From Mansonella perstans (taxonomy: Eukaryota; Nematoda; Chromadorea; Rhabditida; Onchocercidae), in NCBI GenBank assembly GCA_037074765.1, contig JBAMDO010000066.1, positions 1 through 64,000 of the forward strand: a DNA stretch of 64,000 nt, in the 5' to 3' direction. Positions 41,701 to 46,206 of this stretch are shown piece after piece; position 1 is the stretch's first letter, and the number at the start of each line of letters is the position of its first letter. Made by a program: the position numbers and the translations under genes. The notes under the pieces are model-generated. The model did not search any database and was not told where the DNA came from. It worked only from the letters and a program-made list of their open reading frames with translations.

Positions 41701-43367
41701 ATTCAATCAACTCTATTTCATGGAATCTTAACTAATTCTTTATCGCGGAATTCATGAATGAGCGAATCGTAATGTCTTTCATATTTGTTTGATATCGTAA
41801 GAGCAATGACTTAATCTTTTTGGAAGACTTTGATTTCATTTTTAGTTGGGAAAATTTAAACAGCGAATAAAAGGGTACTAACGCGACACTTTTTGCGCCA
41901 GGAATTGGTGTTGGTGCCGGCGCAACAATAAGCATACACGTCGATTGCTTAATACCAGCCACATTCATTGCCTGCACCGTAAAACGACCACTGTCGGATG
42001 CTTGCGCATTCTTTATTGCTAAATGGTATTTGACACCAACATTTGAAATCTGCAATACTTCTTTTGCAATCAGTAATAACTTATAATTACATGCAATAAG
42101 TAGTGAATGCTATGAAAAAAACATGCAAAAAAGCGTTTTCTTTTACTTTTTTTGCATTGCGATATTTGCGCTTTTGTGCAATAATTACTTGAAATACGTT
42201 GAACTTGCATTTAAATTATCAATTGATGGTTGGAGGGAAAACTCGACGACAAACCAATGTTCAATTAACAAAAGGAAATAAAGTAATTATGCAAACTAAA
42301 GATGAATGGGAAAGAATGAGAAGTTATATTTGACAGAAAAATCCATCAGCAAACTTGATTGCTCTTATCTTAATTTGTTTGTTCACTAACTCTTTTTGTT
42401 TTCTATGATTAATCAAAGCAATTCTTAAAAACTGATCGATCTCTACCATTTCTTTCTTACAAAAGCTCAATTTTTCACAGCTACATCCTAAACTACTTTT
42501 TTCAGAATATGGCTATCAATGACAGCTATACTTCTTATCAGTATCAATGATAACTGAGATAGTAATGCTCGCTGTGAATCTAAAAACATTATGATCTATT
42601 CAAGGAAATTTGCTACATTCACAATTTAAAGCAAAAAATATTTCAGGATTCCACGGGAAATCCATAATAAAAAATATGTTGGAAATTTCGTTAAGGTACA
42701 CTGATCCAAATTTGCGGTATTAAGAAAAAATGCCATCAAAACGTAAGGAAAGTATGAAAATAAGAAAAGAACAATAAAATTTCAAGGGATTAACCTCATA
42801 ATCAGGACATTGTGTAACGTCATGATCATCTTTAAGCCATTTTACAACCGGATCAGGACGACCTGCTACTTGGCATTCAAGTAGCACATTTTGACCAACT
42901 ATTACACGCTTATCTTGAAGTGGCTGCAAGATCACAAATAACTGTCATAAAAATCAGTCGTCAAATGAAATTTTTATCAAATTTCGAAAGTGTTTATAAT
43001 AAAACCTACTGAAATTTTCAAAAACTTTAATTTCAAGTTAAATTTTTGGTTATGGTAATTTGAAAGTAACATTAGCTATAATTCGGTGCATTTTTCTCGT
43101 TCATTTCGTCTTTCCTATCATAATTTTGAAAAAAAAAGCTCTTGTTCTGTGAAAACCAAAAAGGTTGCAATTAATCAGTGAGCATGAAGTGTTACTGTTC
43201 CAAAAGTATAATTTGAACTTTCCATCAGCTAACTTTATTTTCTCAATTTTGTTCGAAAATGGCGTCATTGTTCAGCAGAATAACTAGTGAATAGAGGAAT
43301 TTACCCTTATGAAATTCGGCAAACTTTGATTTTCAATCCGTTCTCCCAATGGCCGCTTGAAAGGCAT
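1832..43367 (-). CDS. ketn-1: Kettin, giant muscle Ig-repeat protein (complete, 88 coding exons)
   Basis: Kettin is a giant sarcomeric protein that binds actin through its Ig domains and links thin filaments at the I-band and dense body/Z-line; this role is known for the family in worms and insects. I traced the coding chain by hand from ATG 43365-43367 to TAG 1832-1834. Every splice phase agrees, and the total of 14,544 bases divides by three (4,847 residues plus stop). The protein has about 34 Ig domains, regular ~35-residue linkers with the D-T-Q-H-P-E-S and I-Q-E-I-E motifs, a Gln-rich insert (about residues 410-573) and a Lys/Pro/Glu-rich segment (about 4095-4406). There is no Fn3 or kinase domain, which separates it from twitchin, titin and UNC-89. 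The ATG follows a plausible splice or trans-splice acceptor. Individual exon ends may be off by one or two bases. The domain entries below list all exons. Identification is firm; isoforms are unknown. Confidence 0.95.
2871..3330 (-). CDS. ketn-1: Kettin Ig33 (exons 84-85)
   Basis: Exons are 3173-3330 and 2871-3059. The domain runs from A-P-R-F-Q-S-Q-I through I-R-W-Y-R-N-N-E-P-I to the F/G strands A-E-Y-K-C-E-A-T-N-P-A-G. The first exon starts with the last strand of Ig32. Two GT sites near the 3' end of exon 84 were possible; CCTG|GTACC gives the expected S-P-E-P-M-I-R-W join. Confidence 0.88.
3740..4341 (-). CDS. ketn-1: Kettin Ig32 (exons 82-83)
   Basis: Exons are 4081-4341 and 3740-3879. 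Exon 82 first completes Ig31 (S-G-Q-Y-M-C-R-I-T-N-V-A-G), then starts Ig32 at P-D-F-T-E-R-I-N-D-V with C-I-V-I-G-N-P-E-P and N-W-F-K. Exon 83 continues with D-G-M-P-L-P-N and the F strand Y-E-C-V-L-K-N. Ig31 and Ig32 are joined by only about ten residues, unlike the long linkers of the central region. Both core cysteines are present in Ig32. Confidence 0.9.
4081..4780 (-). CDS. ketn-1: Kettin Ig31 (exons 81-82)
   Basis: Exon 81 (4598-4780) opens with a short Pro/Gln/Lys-rich stretch and then the A strand R-A-P-Q-I-S-Q-Q-L, followed by V-N-W-F-Q-N-G-K-E-I. The domain is finished by exon 82. It is the first of four closely spaced C-terminal Ig domains after the charged segment. Confidence 0.9.
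5501..8135 (-). CDS. ketn-1: Kettin charged, PEVK-like linker between Ig30 and Ig31 (exons 75-80)
   Basis: Exons are 7965-8135, 7378-7592, 6758-6935, 6544-6668, 6126-6156 and 5501-5650, together 290 residues with no Ig fold. The composition is rich in Lys, Glu, Pro and Val with almost no aromatic residues in the middle. A short pattern recurs: E-I-T-L-K-P, V-E-L-K-A-A-P, P-A-R-D-Q-V-K-F-K, V-K-L-T-S-V-K, P-A-K-D-Q-V-K-I-K. The 31-base exon 79 fits the reading frame exactly (phase 2 in, phase 0 out). Exon 80 is different: it has two Cys and a conserved-looking Y-A-E-R-R-E-Y-S-Y-G block; its donor (CGACGT|GTAGCT) is weaker than the rest. By analogy with titin and Sallimus PEVK regions an extensible spring is likely, but that is inference. 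Confidence 0.82.
8272..9049 (-). CDS. ketn-1: Kettin Ig30 (exons 72-74)
   Basis: Exons are 8881-9049, 8511-8588 and 8272-8424. The A strand is P-P-T-F-T-I-K-P, the C strand V-I-W-Y-I-N-G, the E-F region L-T-I-S-K-T-R-I-S-D-A-G-E and the last strand A-K-N-S-E-G-E-V-L-A-S. Exon 74 continues into a linker with a basic/acidic helix (D-E-L-H-E-R-E-A-R-W-Q-K) leading to the charged segment. Confidence 0.9.
9338..10675 (-). CDS. ketn-1: Kettin Ig29 (exons 70-71)
   Basis: Exons are 10396-10675 and 9338-9566, split by an 829-base intron that holds a dispersed repeat. Exon 70 starts with a ~45-residue helical linker, then Q-P-P-I-F-K-T-N-L, N-D-P-Y-M-K-V-E-W-F-K-D-G-K-P. Exon 71 gives D-F-G-F-A-C-L-D-V-L-Y-A-L-P and Y-T-C-V-A-T-N-P-Y-G, then a further linker. 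Confidence 0.92.
9740..10215 (-). repeat. Dispersed repeat, copy A (kettin intron 70)
   Basis: The intron between kettin exons 70 and 71 holds a segment related to 51640-52000. This copy is about 110 bases longer; part of the extra length is an internal duplication around 10055-10125 (CACTAATATGTTAAAA twice). The short open frame on the plus strand here is part of the repeat and has no recognisable protein. Confidence 0.8.
10798..11270 (-). CDS. ketn-1: Kettin Ig28 (exons 68-69)
   Basis: Exons are 11147-11270 and 10798-11031. Exon 68 ends Ig27 (C-V-A-Y-N-S-K-G-K-A-E-S) and begins Ig28 at A-P-Q-I-I-Q-P-L-V-E. Exon 69 has H-M-A-C-R-V, L-T-V-N-W-L-K-D-D-K-P-L and V-Y-K-C-V-V-R-N-D-K-G. The spacing between Ig27 and Ig28 is short (about 12 residues). 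Both cysteines are present. The acceptor TTTGCAG before 11031 was chosen because it joins the frames; the open frame continues upstream into the intron. Confidence 0.9.
11147..12151 (-). CDS. ketn-1: Kettin Ig27 with preceding linker (exons 66-68)
   Basis: Exons are 11984-12151, 11535-11722 and the start of 11147-11270. Exon 66 is mostly linker (K-D-R-I-E-K-L-E-E-Y-I) and ends with the A strand A-P-Y-F-T-Q-D-L. Exon 67 has A-F-T-C-V-L, L-R-I-E-W-L-H-N-G and S-G-E-Y-K. Both core cysteines are kept. Confidence 0.91.
12335..12920 (-). CDS. ketn-1: Kettin Ig26 (exons 64-65)
   Basis: Exons are 12732-12920 and 12335-12586. Exon 64 ends Ig25, then a ~38-residue linker (Y-K-K-I-F-E-I-E-A-P-K) and the A strand S-P-R-F-L-T-Q-L-Q. 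Exon 65 gives A-H-L-E-A-R-L, L-K-I-E-W-F-H-N-G-Q-P-I, D-F-G-F-V-V-L-E-L and W-M-C-R-A-S-N-K-K-G. The B-strand Cys is replaced by Glu. Confidence 0.92.
12732..13487 (-). CDS. ketn-1: Kettin Ig25 (exons 62-64)
   Basis: Exons are 13296-13487, 13008-13148 and the start of 12732-12920. Features are a linker with K-A-I-E-Q-L-E-Y, A strand I-P-I-F-I-E-P-L, V-H-F-T-A-R-Y-E-P, then Q-W-Y-L-N-G-K-P-L, D-F-G-F-V-V-L-E-I and Y-V-C-R-A-V-N-K. Confidence 0.92.
13808..14393 (-). CDS. ketn-1: Kettin Ig24 (exons 60-61)
   Basis: Exons are 14175-14393 and 13808-13912. The sequence reads P-P-Q-I-T-V-H-L, A-H-L-E-A-Q-F, L-K-V-D-W-F-R-D-A-K-P-L, D-F-G-F-A-I-L-D-I, then D-A-G-E-Y-T-V-K-V-T-N. It has neither core cysteine. 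The stretch before D-A-G-E (L-H-L-F-A-Q) departs from the usual Y-x-x-P-E-D-S-G pattern, but the frame join is exact. Confidence 0.88.
14538..15106 (-). CDS. ketn-1: Kettin Ig23 (exons 58-59)
   Basis: Exons are 14937-15106 and 14538-14811. Exon 58 begins in the linker (E-L-E-A-P-K) and runs to the W of the C strand, which is split between exons at phase 2. Exon 59 has F-L-N-G-N-P-I, D-F-G-W-I-I-M-D-I and W-T-C-V-V-S-N-E-V-G, then the next linker (S-L-E-R-I-M-E-I-E). Confidence 0.93.
15184..16050 (-). CDS. ketn-1: Kettin Ig22 with flanking linkers (exons 55-57)
   Basis: Exons are 15957-16050 (linker I-T-H-E-E-S-W-R-R-I-Q-E-I-E), 15523-15758 (A-P-S-F-H-E-Q-I, V-T-W-F-R-N-G-Q-P-L, D-F-G-L-C-T-L-D-I) and 15184-15309 (G-V-Y-Q-L-R-L-I-N-E-N-G and the linker D-T-Q-H-M-E-S-W-K-R-I-Q). 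The F-strand Cys is replaced by Leu. Confidence 0.92.
16212..16880 (-). CDS. ketn-1: Kettin Ig21 (exons 53-54)
   Basis: Exons are 16666-16880 and 16212-16385. Exon 53 starts with the linker R-D-T-Q-H-P-I-S-W-E-K-I-Q, a Glu/Ile-rich run, then K-P-R-F-L-T-Q-L and H-L-E-A-V-F. Exon 54 has V-V-W-L-H-N-G-Q-P-I and N-G-V-Y-T-L-K-I-T-N. The donor of exon 53 is GTTCAT, off the usual consensus; the join to the next exon is in phase. Confidence 0.92.
17000..17557 (-). CDS. ketn-1: Kettin Ig20 (exons 51-52)
   Basis: Exons are 17303-17557 and 17000-17143. Exon 51 carries the linker V-D-T-Q-H-P-D-S-L-K-R-I-Q-E-L-E, the A strand K-P-N-W-I-R-G-F, and E-W-Y-L-N-G-A-P-L. Exon 52 has D-F-G-N-I-T-L-T-V and Y-T-C-K-A-V-N-K-Q-G. 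Confidence 0.93.
17718..18231 (-). CDS. ketn-1: Kettin Ig19 (exons 49-50)
   Basis: Exons are 18065-18231 and 17718-17890. The domain runs from K-P-T-F-T-Q-P-L and V-L-L-E-A-R-V to the split W, then F-H-N-D-A-P-L, D-F-G-C-V-T-L-H-I and Y-S-C-K-A-V-N-E-Q-G. The C-strand Trp codon is interrupted by the intron at phase 2. Confidence 0.93.
18308..19100 (-). CDS. ketn-1: Kettin Ig18 (exons 47-48)
   Basis: Exons are 18887-19100 and 18308-18536. Exon 47 has the linker G-D-T-Q-H-E-N-S-W-Q-K-I-Q and then A-P-H-F-T-R-Q-L and H-F-E-A-Q-F. Exon 48 follows the split Trp with F-H-N-G-R-P-L, E-F-G-L-V-T-L-D-I, F-R-C-L-A-R-N-A-V-G and the next linker V-Q-H-P-E-S-W-K-R-I-Q. Confidence 0.93.
19218..19899 (-). 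CDS. ketn-1: Kettin Ig17 (exons 45-46)
   Basis: Exons are 19683-19899 and 19218-19438. Exon 45 closes Ig16, crosses the linker S-Q-H-P-E-S-L-Q-K-I-R-E-I-E, and begins Ig17 at A-P-Q-F-A-Q-S-L. Exon 46 has M-K-I-Q-W-F-K-D-G, D-F-G-F-I-G-L-D-I and Y-T-V-L-A-T-N-E-Q-G. The 117-base intron after exon 46 is open in the same frame, so retaining it would not stop translation. Confidence 0.92.
20074..20778 (-). CDS. ketn-1: Kettin Ig16 (exons 43-44)
   Basis: Exons are 20591-20778 and 20074-20248. Exon 43 has the linker L-D-T-Q-H-Q-E-S-W-N-Q-I-Q-E-I-E, then P-P-R-F-V-V-P-L and H-L-E-G-Q. Exon 44 has V-E-W-Y-Q-N-G-Q-P-L, D-F-G-Y-V-S-L-D-I and W-T-C-V-A-S-N-S-L-G. Confidence 0.93.
20862..21503 (-). CDS. 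ketn-1: Kettin Ig15 (exons 40-42)
   Basis: Exons are 21367-21503 (linker L-D-T-Q-H-A-E-S-W-A-K-I-Q and A strand P-P-T-F-T-V-P-L), 21158-21272 (R-L-Q-C-R-L, Y-W-T-K-N-G-L-P-L) and 20862-21005 (L-D-Y-V-T-L-D-L, Y-S-C-R-A-V-S). It keeps both cysteines. The donor of exon 42, GTCAGT, is unusual but gives the only phase-consistent join found. Confidence 0.9.
21679..22331 (-). CDS. ketn-1: Kettin Ig14 (exons 38-39)
   Basis: Exons are 22078-22331 and 21679-21859. Exon 38 has the linker M-D-T-E-H-P-E-S-L-R-R-I-Q-E-I-E, then K-P-C-F-T-Q-Q-L and M-D-C-M-V. Exon 39 has E-W-F-L-N-G-Y-P-I, D-F-G-Y-V-G-L-E-F and Y-T-C-K-A-S-N-A-A-G. Both cysteines are present. Confidence 0.93.
22669..23356 (-). CDS. ketn-1: Kettin Ig13 (exons 36-37)
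   Basis: Exons are 23153-23356 and 22669-22813. Exon 36 has the linker F-H-P-N-S-V-Q-R-I-R-E-L-E and A-P-Q-I-V-R-T-L. Exon 37 has E-W-H-H-N-G-H-P-L, D-F-G-F-V-S-L-D-I and Y-T-L-L-V-T-N-P-E. Exon 37 appears to end at GAAG|GC, a GC donor: there is no GT nearby, and the join N-P-E-G-R-A-E-T-S matches other Ig endings. Confidence 0.88.
23685..24188 (-). CDS. ketn-1: Kettin Ig12 (exons 34-35)
   Basis: Exons are 24078-24188 and 23685-23879. Exon 34 begins A-P-K-F-I-K-H-I and ends at a donor that is followed directly by a T run on the sense strand (24053-24076). Exon 35 has E-W-L-L-N-G-R-P-L, D-F-G-Y-I-A-L-N-I and Y-T-L-I-V-R-N-A-A-G. Neither cysteine is present. Confidence 0.91.
24053..24076. repeat. 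A homopolymer (24 bases) at the kettin exon 34 donor
   Basis: On the coding strand this is a T run that starts with the T of the GT donor of exon 34. A second A run of about 25 bases lies at 24599-24623, about ten bases past the donor of exon 32. Run lengths are uncertain because homopolymers are error-prone. Confidence 0.9.
24435..25032 (-). CDS. ketn-1: Kettin Ig11 and following linker (exons 31-33)
   Basis: Exons are 24885-25032, 24635-24778 and 24435-24544. The domain reads P-P-C-F-T-K-P-L, L-E-C-Q-V, I-N-W-L-K-D-G-K-P-I, D-F-G-F-V-S-L-D-I and Y-T-C-V-A-K-N-A-L-G, with both cysteines. Exon 33 is only linker (T-Q-H-P-S-S-I-A-K-I-R-E-I-E, then an acidic Pro/Glu run). Confidence 0.93.
25384..26041 (-). 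CDS. ketn-1: Kettin Ig10 and linkers (exons 28-30)
   Basis: Exons are 25893-26041, 25613-25823 and 25384-25496. Exon 28 has the linker L-D-R-I-Q-E-L-E-Q and E-P-R-F-I-G-D-F. Exon 29 starts L-E-P-M-N-D-P, with E-W-Y-I-D-G-R-P-L and Y-T-V-R-A-T-N. Exon 30 is linker (T-K-H-Q-E-S-L-G-K-I-H-Q-I-E). The intron between exons 28 and 29 is very short (69 bases) and its acceptor TTTAAG was chosen by frame. Confidence 0.9.
26149..26945 (-). CDS. ketn-1: Kettin Ig9 (exons 26-27)
   Basis: Exons are 26779-26945 and 26149-26360. The domain reads R-P-R-F-A-R-Q-L, V-H-F-E-A-R-I, E-W (codon split at phase 2), Y-H-N-G-A-P-L, D-F-G-Y-V-A-L-D-I and Y-T-L-I-A-R-N-E-L-G, then the linker start L-D-A-H-H-P-E. Confidence 0.93.
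27108..27845 (-). CDS. ketn-1: Kettin Ig8 with linkers (exons 23-25)
   Basis: Exons are 27739-27845 (linker R-I-K-D-L-E-Q-R-Y and A-P-V-F-L-T-N), 27432-27566 (Y-F-E-A-R-I, V-I-W-L-K-D-G-Q-P-L) and 27108-27311 (N-F-G-C-V-S-L-T-L, Y-T-C-V-L-K-N-L-S-G, linker K-H-E-Q-A-L-A-Q-I). Exon 24 opens with an unusual pair of Cys (N-C-H-C-N) in the A-B region. Confidence 0.9.
28137..28672 (-). CDS. ketn-1: Kettin Ig7 (exons 21-22)
   Basis: Exons are 28448-28672 and 28137-28280. Exon 21 starts with a ~30-residue linker, then M-P-N-F-H-T-E-L, V-H-L-E-A-K-F and M-W-F-F-N-G-K-P-L. Exon 22 has N-F-G-L-L-T-L-D-I and Y-T-C-Q-L-A-N-E-V-G. Confidence 0.92.
28822..29348 (-). CDS. ketn-1: Kettin Ig6 (exons 19-20)
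   Basis: Exons are 29168-29348 and 28822-29002. The domain reads P-P-K-F-L-D-T-I, L-S-C-K-Y, I-A-W-L-L-N-G-K, G-Y-A-A-L-E-I and Y-T-I-V-A-V-N-T-L-G. The 165-base intron between the exons stays open in the same frame and the acceptor is GAG rather than CAG, but the Ig spacing requires splicing here. Confidence 0.88.
29483..30307 (-). CDS. ketn-1: Kettin Ig5 and basic linker (exons 16-18)
   Basis: Exons are 30148-30307, 29795-29909 and 29483-29571. The domain reads V-P-Q-F-V-S-K-F, L-Y-C-K-A-V-G, M-S-W-S-K-D-G and W-Y-Q-C-D-A-A-N-E-F-G, with both cysteines. Exon 18 is a strongly basic linker (Q-T-R-R-K-L-D ... L-D-R-R-M-A). Confidence 0.93.
30442..31045 (-). CDS. ketn-1: Kettin Ig4 (exons 14-15)
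   Basis: Exons are 30902-31045 and 30442-30652. Exon 14 ends the Gln-rich region and starts the fold at P-P-Q-F-I-K-I-P. Exon 15 has F-N-W-Y-R-S-D-G and Y-L-C-I-A-E-N-E-G-G. Ig4 and Ig5 follow each other with a short spacer. Confidence 0.92.
31523..33163 (-). CDS. ketn-1: Kettin Gln-rich linker (exons 11-13)
   Basis: Exons are 33062-33163, 32438-32503 and 31523-31708, 118 residues in all. They join in phase 0 throughout. The sequence is dominated by Gln, with runs such as Q-R-Q-Q-Q-Q-K-R-Q and L-Q-Y-Q-Q-Q-Y-E-Q, and it has no Ig fold. Exon 13 has a second in-frame donor at about 31424, which would add 33 residues. Because every exon here is a multiple of three, exon skipping would keep the frame. 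The order and inclusion of these exons are less certain than for the Ig exons. Confidence 0.75.
33164..35139 (-). other. Kettin intron 10 (about 2 kb)
   Basis: No supported coding exon. It contains a 56-bp-period direct repeat at 33292-33398 and a 17-base duplication at 34726-34742 and 34752-34768. A short Gln/Arg-rich open frame near 34730-34800 lacks a GT donor and was not accepted. Confidence 0.6.
33292..33398. repeat. Two-copy direct repeat, 56-bp period
   Basis: CATTTATCAAATTCCACACT followed by TTTTATTTCA and an AAGCTTTTTT end occurs at 33292-33340 and 33348-33398, with a few differences near the 3' part. It lies within kettin intron 10. Confidence 0.88.
35140..39299 (-). CDS. ketn-1: Kettin Ig3 (exons 8-10)
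   Basis: Exons are 39135-39299, 38639-38794 and 35140-35277. Exon 8 has an acidic start (E-I-E-A-E-L) then P-P-R-M-Q-T-P-L and L-Q-C-S-I-I-G-N-P-K-P. Exon 9 has I-T-W-L-K-D-G-K and E-Y-A-L-V-A-E-N-Y-Y-G-K. Exon 10 supplies the last strand V-E-S-K-A-L-V-E-V and then a Gln/Asn-rich tail. The 3.36-kb intron 35278-38638 is the largest in the gene; no exon in it is supported. Confidence 0.88.
39596..40018 (-). CDS. ketn-1: Kettin basic/Gln-rich linker between Ig2 and Ig3 (exons 6-7)
   Basis: Exons are 39913-40018 and 39596-39729, about 80 residues. Exon 6 looks like an amphipathic helix (D-E-F-E-K-W-F-Y-E-Q-Q, then T-E-R-K-Q-A-M-L-A-Q). Exon 7 is Thr/Arg/Gln-rich. The phase-1 join makes a Glu codon. 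Confidence 0.85.
40375..41171 (-). CDS. ketn-1: Kettin Ig2 (exons 4-5)
   Basis: Exons are 40995-41171 and 40375-40504. A Pro-rich spacer (S-S-P-A-P-P-Q-T-P-I) precedes A-P-I-F-L-K-D-L, I-L-E-A-R-V-V-G-Y-P-E-P and V-E-W-L-K-N-G-L-P-I. Exon 5 has V-Y-T-C-R-A-A-N-L-H-G. Confidence 0.91.
41883..43367 (-). CDS. ketn-1: Kettin N-terminus and Ig1 (exons 1-3)
   Basis: Exons are 43305-43367, 42795-42923 and 41883-42049. Translation starts M-P-F-K-R-P-L-G-E-R-I-E. The A strand begins within exon 1 (L-P-N-F-I-R), followed by L-L-E-C-Q-V-A-G-R-P-D-P, V-K-W-L-K-D-D and F-T-V-Q-A-M-N-V-A-G. There is no signal peptide, as expected for a cytoplasmic filament protein. The donor of exon 3 (GC|GTTAGT) was picked over an earlier GT because it is the one in phase with exon 4. 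Confidence 0.9.
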
Positions 43368-43440
43368 TTTTGCTAGTCGTTATCAATTATCTAAAGTATG
43401 CTTAACAGTCGTTCCGATTATTTCTTTTTCAATTTGCCTA
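43368..43440 (-). promoter_or_regulatory. Kettin 5' leader with splice or SL trans-splice acceptor
   Basis: On the minus strand a good nematode acceptor (TTTTTAG) ends at 43438, leaving 70 bases before the ATG. A second AG lies only six bases before the ATG. Either could receive a cis-spliced 5' UTR exon or a spliced leader; the DNA alone cannot tell which. Confidence 0.5.
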
Positions 43441-44954
43441 AAAATTAAATTTATATGGAGTAAAATATATTAACAATACCTTGAACAAAAAGATTTCATG
43501 CAAAAGAAAAGCGAACATATAAAACTAAGGATTATTTTATATACTTCAAATAGGAGTTATATATTCAAGTAATAAGAGTAGTATTTGAATTAGATTTCTA
43601 TTTCGCGATACCATTAATGAATTCGAATTATCGAATACAAAAAAACAAACAATGTTAGTACGTGACATTTTTCTTCTGATTACTTAGTTTGCTTTCTTTT
43701 CTAAATAATTTAGTTTAGAAGAATTTCATTGTCATTTTATTTTAAAAAGAAAAAGAAAAAAAGCATACACAAATAGATGAGCGATATTATTGATATTTGT
43801 ACACAGTCTGTAATCTTTTTAAACGAATTTGATCGATATATATTATCAAAAGCATCAATTAATATTAGCTTTACTTTTCATTCTTAAGTCACCTTAATTT
43901 ACTTTTACATCAATGATTCAGTAAAATTTAATAAATAGAGAATGATATGATATCAATCATTTCGAAGACTTACTTGTGCTTAACCTTATCATTATCAGGT
44001 TAATATTAAAAGACCATTTCAGAGATTTCGCATGAATAATGAAAAGTTCATAACAAGATTTCGAAAAATAGTCTAAACATTATTTAACTTTGATAAGTAC
44101 AACAAATATTTGATATCAATGAATATATTCTACGATTTATATCCTCATATTTATAAATTATTTATCAAATTAAACAATGAATGCAAAAAAAGATATGCCA
44201 AACTTACAGAGGAACATTTGAAATTAGAGCTTAAGAATACAGAATAAGACTGTATTTTTAAACTAACCCATTGAAATTTTACAATGAAACTATGAGTAAA
44301 CAATGAGAGAGTTGCGTCAAGATGGTTTTATTTAAATTTTTTATGCAAAATATTTCAAATTACGTCCTAATATATCATATCACATTATGGGTACATTATT
44401 ACATCCAGCAACACTGCTAAATTATTCACATTTGGCTAGTAAATAATATGCTAAATATTATGATAATTATTGATGATTAAATTTAGAATAAAATGGATTA
44501 AAAGATGAAATGATATATAATGAAATGAAATGAAATGATTGATTCAGTCAATTATTTATAAAAATTGAAATGAAATTGAATAGCTTAACAATTTTTCAAA
44601 TTAAATTTAAGCTTTTTTATTTATTCAAAATTTTTACCGTAGAAAGATAAATAATAAAAAAATAAAAGAAAGAAATATTAAATTAAATTACAAAAAGAAT
44701 TTAAAGCTTAAAAGAGAAAATGGAAAATAAAATGGAATATAACGACGATTTATTCTTTGTTTTTTTTAAAATTTATCTTTCTTTTGGCATAGAATTTAAA
44801 TAATTAAAAAAGAAATTTAAAGTGATAGAAATGAGCTGAAATGATATAATGACATAAGAATAGACAAAAAGCTGTTACTTCTTCAGCTTAAAGCTTGTAT
44901 GGTTCTTTATTTTAAATGTTAATATGTTATGCTTTCAATTTTAAAGTGTAAAGT

Positions 44955-45120
44955 GTGTTACCTTTTCCATCGCTCTTCTCTTCCTTTACCTTCTCCCTTC
45001 CCTTCTTCTTTTTCTTCATCATCTCCTTCTTCTCCTCTCTCCCTCATTCTTCTTTTCCTCCTCCTTCTCCTTCTCATTCGTTTTCTTTCTCTCTTTCTCC
45101 TTCTCTTTCTCCCTCTTCAT
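44955..45120. repeat. Long pyrimidine tract (CT-rich, plus strand)
   Basis: About 165 bases of almost pure C and T on the plus strand with irregular CTT, CTC and CCTT units, hence purine-rich on the kettin coding strand, about 1.6-1.75 kb upstream of the kettin ATG. The small open frames in it are by-products of low complexity. Confidence 0.9.
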
Positions 45121-45680
45121 TGATCATCATCTTGAACTTATTGTATTTTGACTTCATCACTTTTGCTATTGCTTGCTCACTTTTCCTAAATTACACTTAT
45201 CATTGAATTTTATCACATACAATGATAGTAAATGATATTTTTGTTGATAATAGGTAATATTAGTACTAATTAGAACTGAAAGTTTTCCAACTAATAGATA
45301 ATCGAAATATAATTTTAATTATTGTGCGGAATTTCTTAACTTATAATCGAACTTGTTGTAGTAAATTGTAGCAAATTCATTTTCAACTATATGTTAATGA
45401 TATTTGTCCCCAATGAGGGAAATGAACACTTCTACAATTTCGCATTCATTAATATTTCAATATCAGGTCAAGGGATCAGAAGAGGTCAGGAAGGTCAACA
45501 AAATTCATGTTGGAGAAATGGAATAATTGTTTTTTGCAAAAACAAAGATACAAACTTTCTTTTGCTGAAAGCGTAAGAAGATCCTAAAGTAAAATGTTGA
45601 AAATAATCTAAAAATAATTTTTATTTCATTTTTTTTTTAACTCTGATATCTGTTATCGATTTTATGGGCAATTTCCCCAA

Positions 45681-45714
45681 AGAGAGAGAGAGAGAGAGAG
45701 GGAGAGAGGGAGAC
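45681..45714. repeat. GA dinucleotide tract
   Basis: A 20-base AG dinucleotide run (45681-45700) followed by interrupted GGAGA units. It lies about 2.3 kb upstream of kettin and 2.2 kb downstream of the neurexin stop codon. Confidence 0.9.
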
Positions 45715-45858
45715 AAAGGCATCTATTAAATTATTTTTATTTGCCTTTGTATGAACAACATCTGTCCATTTGTTTTGGTTTTATTTGAACATGATTTAGG
45801 ATGGAAATTCATTGGGTCAGTAATCGAAGAATTTCGTACTTTTAAATAAATTATTCTA

Positions 45859-45939
45859 TTATTCATTTCCAGTAATGCAATTATTCATTTCCAGTAATGT
45901 ACTGATACGTGGAAGTCAAATTATTCATTTCCAGTAATG
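45859..45939. repeat. Three-copy 19-bp repeat
   Basis: The unit TTATTCATTTCCAGTAATG occurs identically at 45859-45877, 45881-45899 and 45921-45939. The spacer after the second copy is longer and shares its sequence in part with the bases after the third copy. Confidence 0.9.
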
Positions 45940-46030
45940 CATTGATATGTGGATATGTGGAAATTCGATTCCATGTATCTCTAATCAGTACTTATTTTGA
46001 ACTTCGAAATGAACTGAATAACCGTTTCCC

Positions 46031-46206
46031 TTTAATAAATTTCATTAAATTTCATTAGTAAATTTCATTTTAGTAAATTTCATTTAGTAAATCATAGTAA
46101 ATTTCATTTCAGTTAAGTTTCGTAAATTTCATTAAATTTCATTTTAGTAAATTTTATTAGTAAATTCCATAAATTTTCTAGTAAATTTCATTAAATTTTA
46201 TTTAGA
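46031..46206. repeat. Degenerate AAATTTCATT repeat cluster
   Basis: More than ten imperfect copies of a unit close to TAGTAAATTTCATT lie in irregular spacing over about 175 bases. It looks like an AT-rich minisatellite. No coding potential. Confidence 0.85.

Noticed and set aside
44929..45206. Plus-strand open frames rich in Ser, Pro, Leu and Phe
   Set aside because: They are translations of the pyrimidine tract; no splice structure or conserved motif supports a gene.
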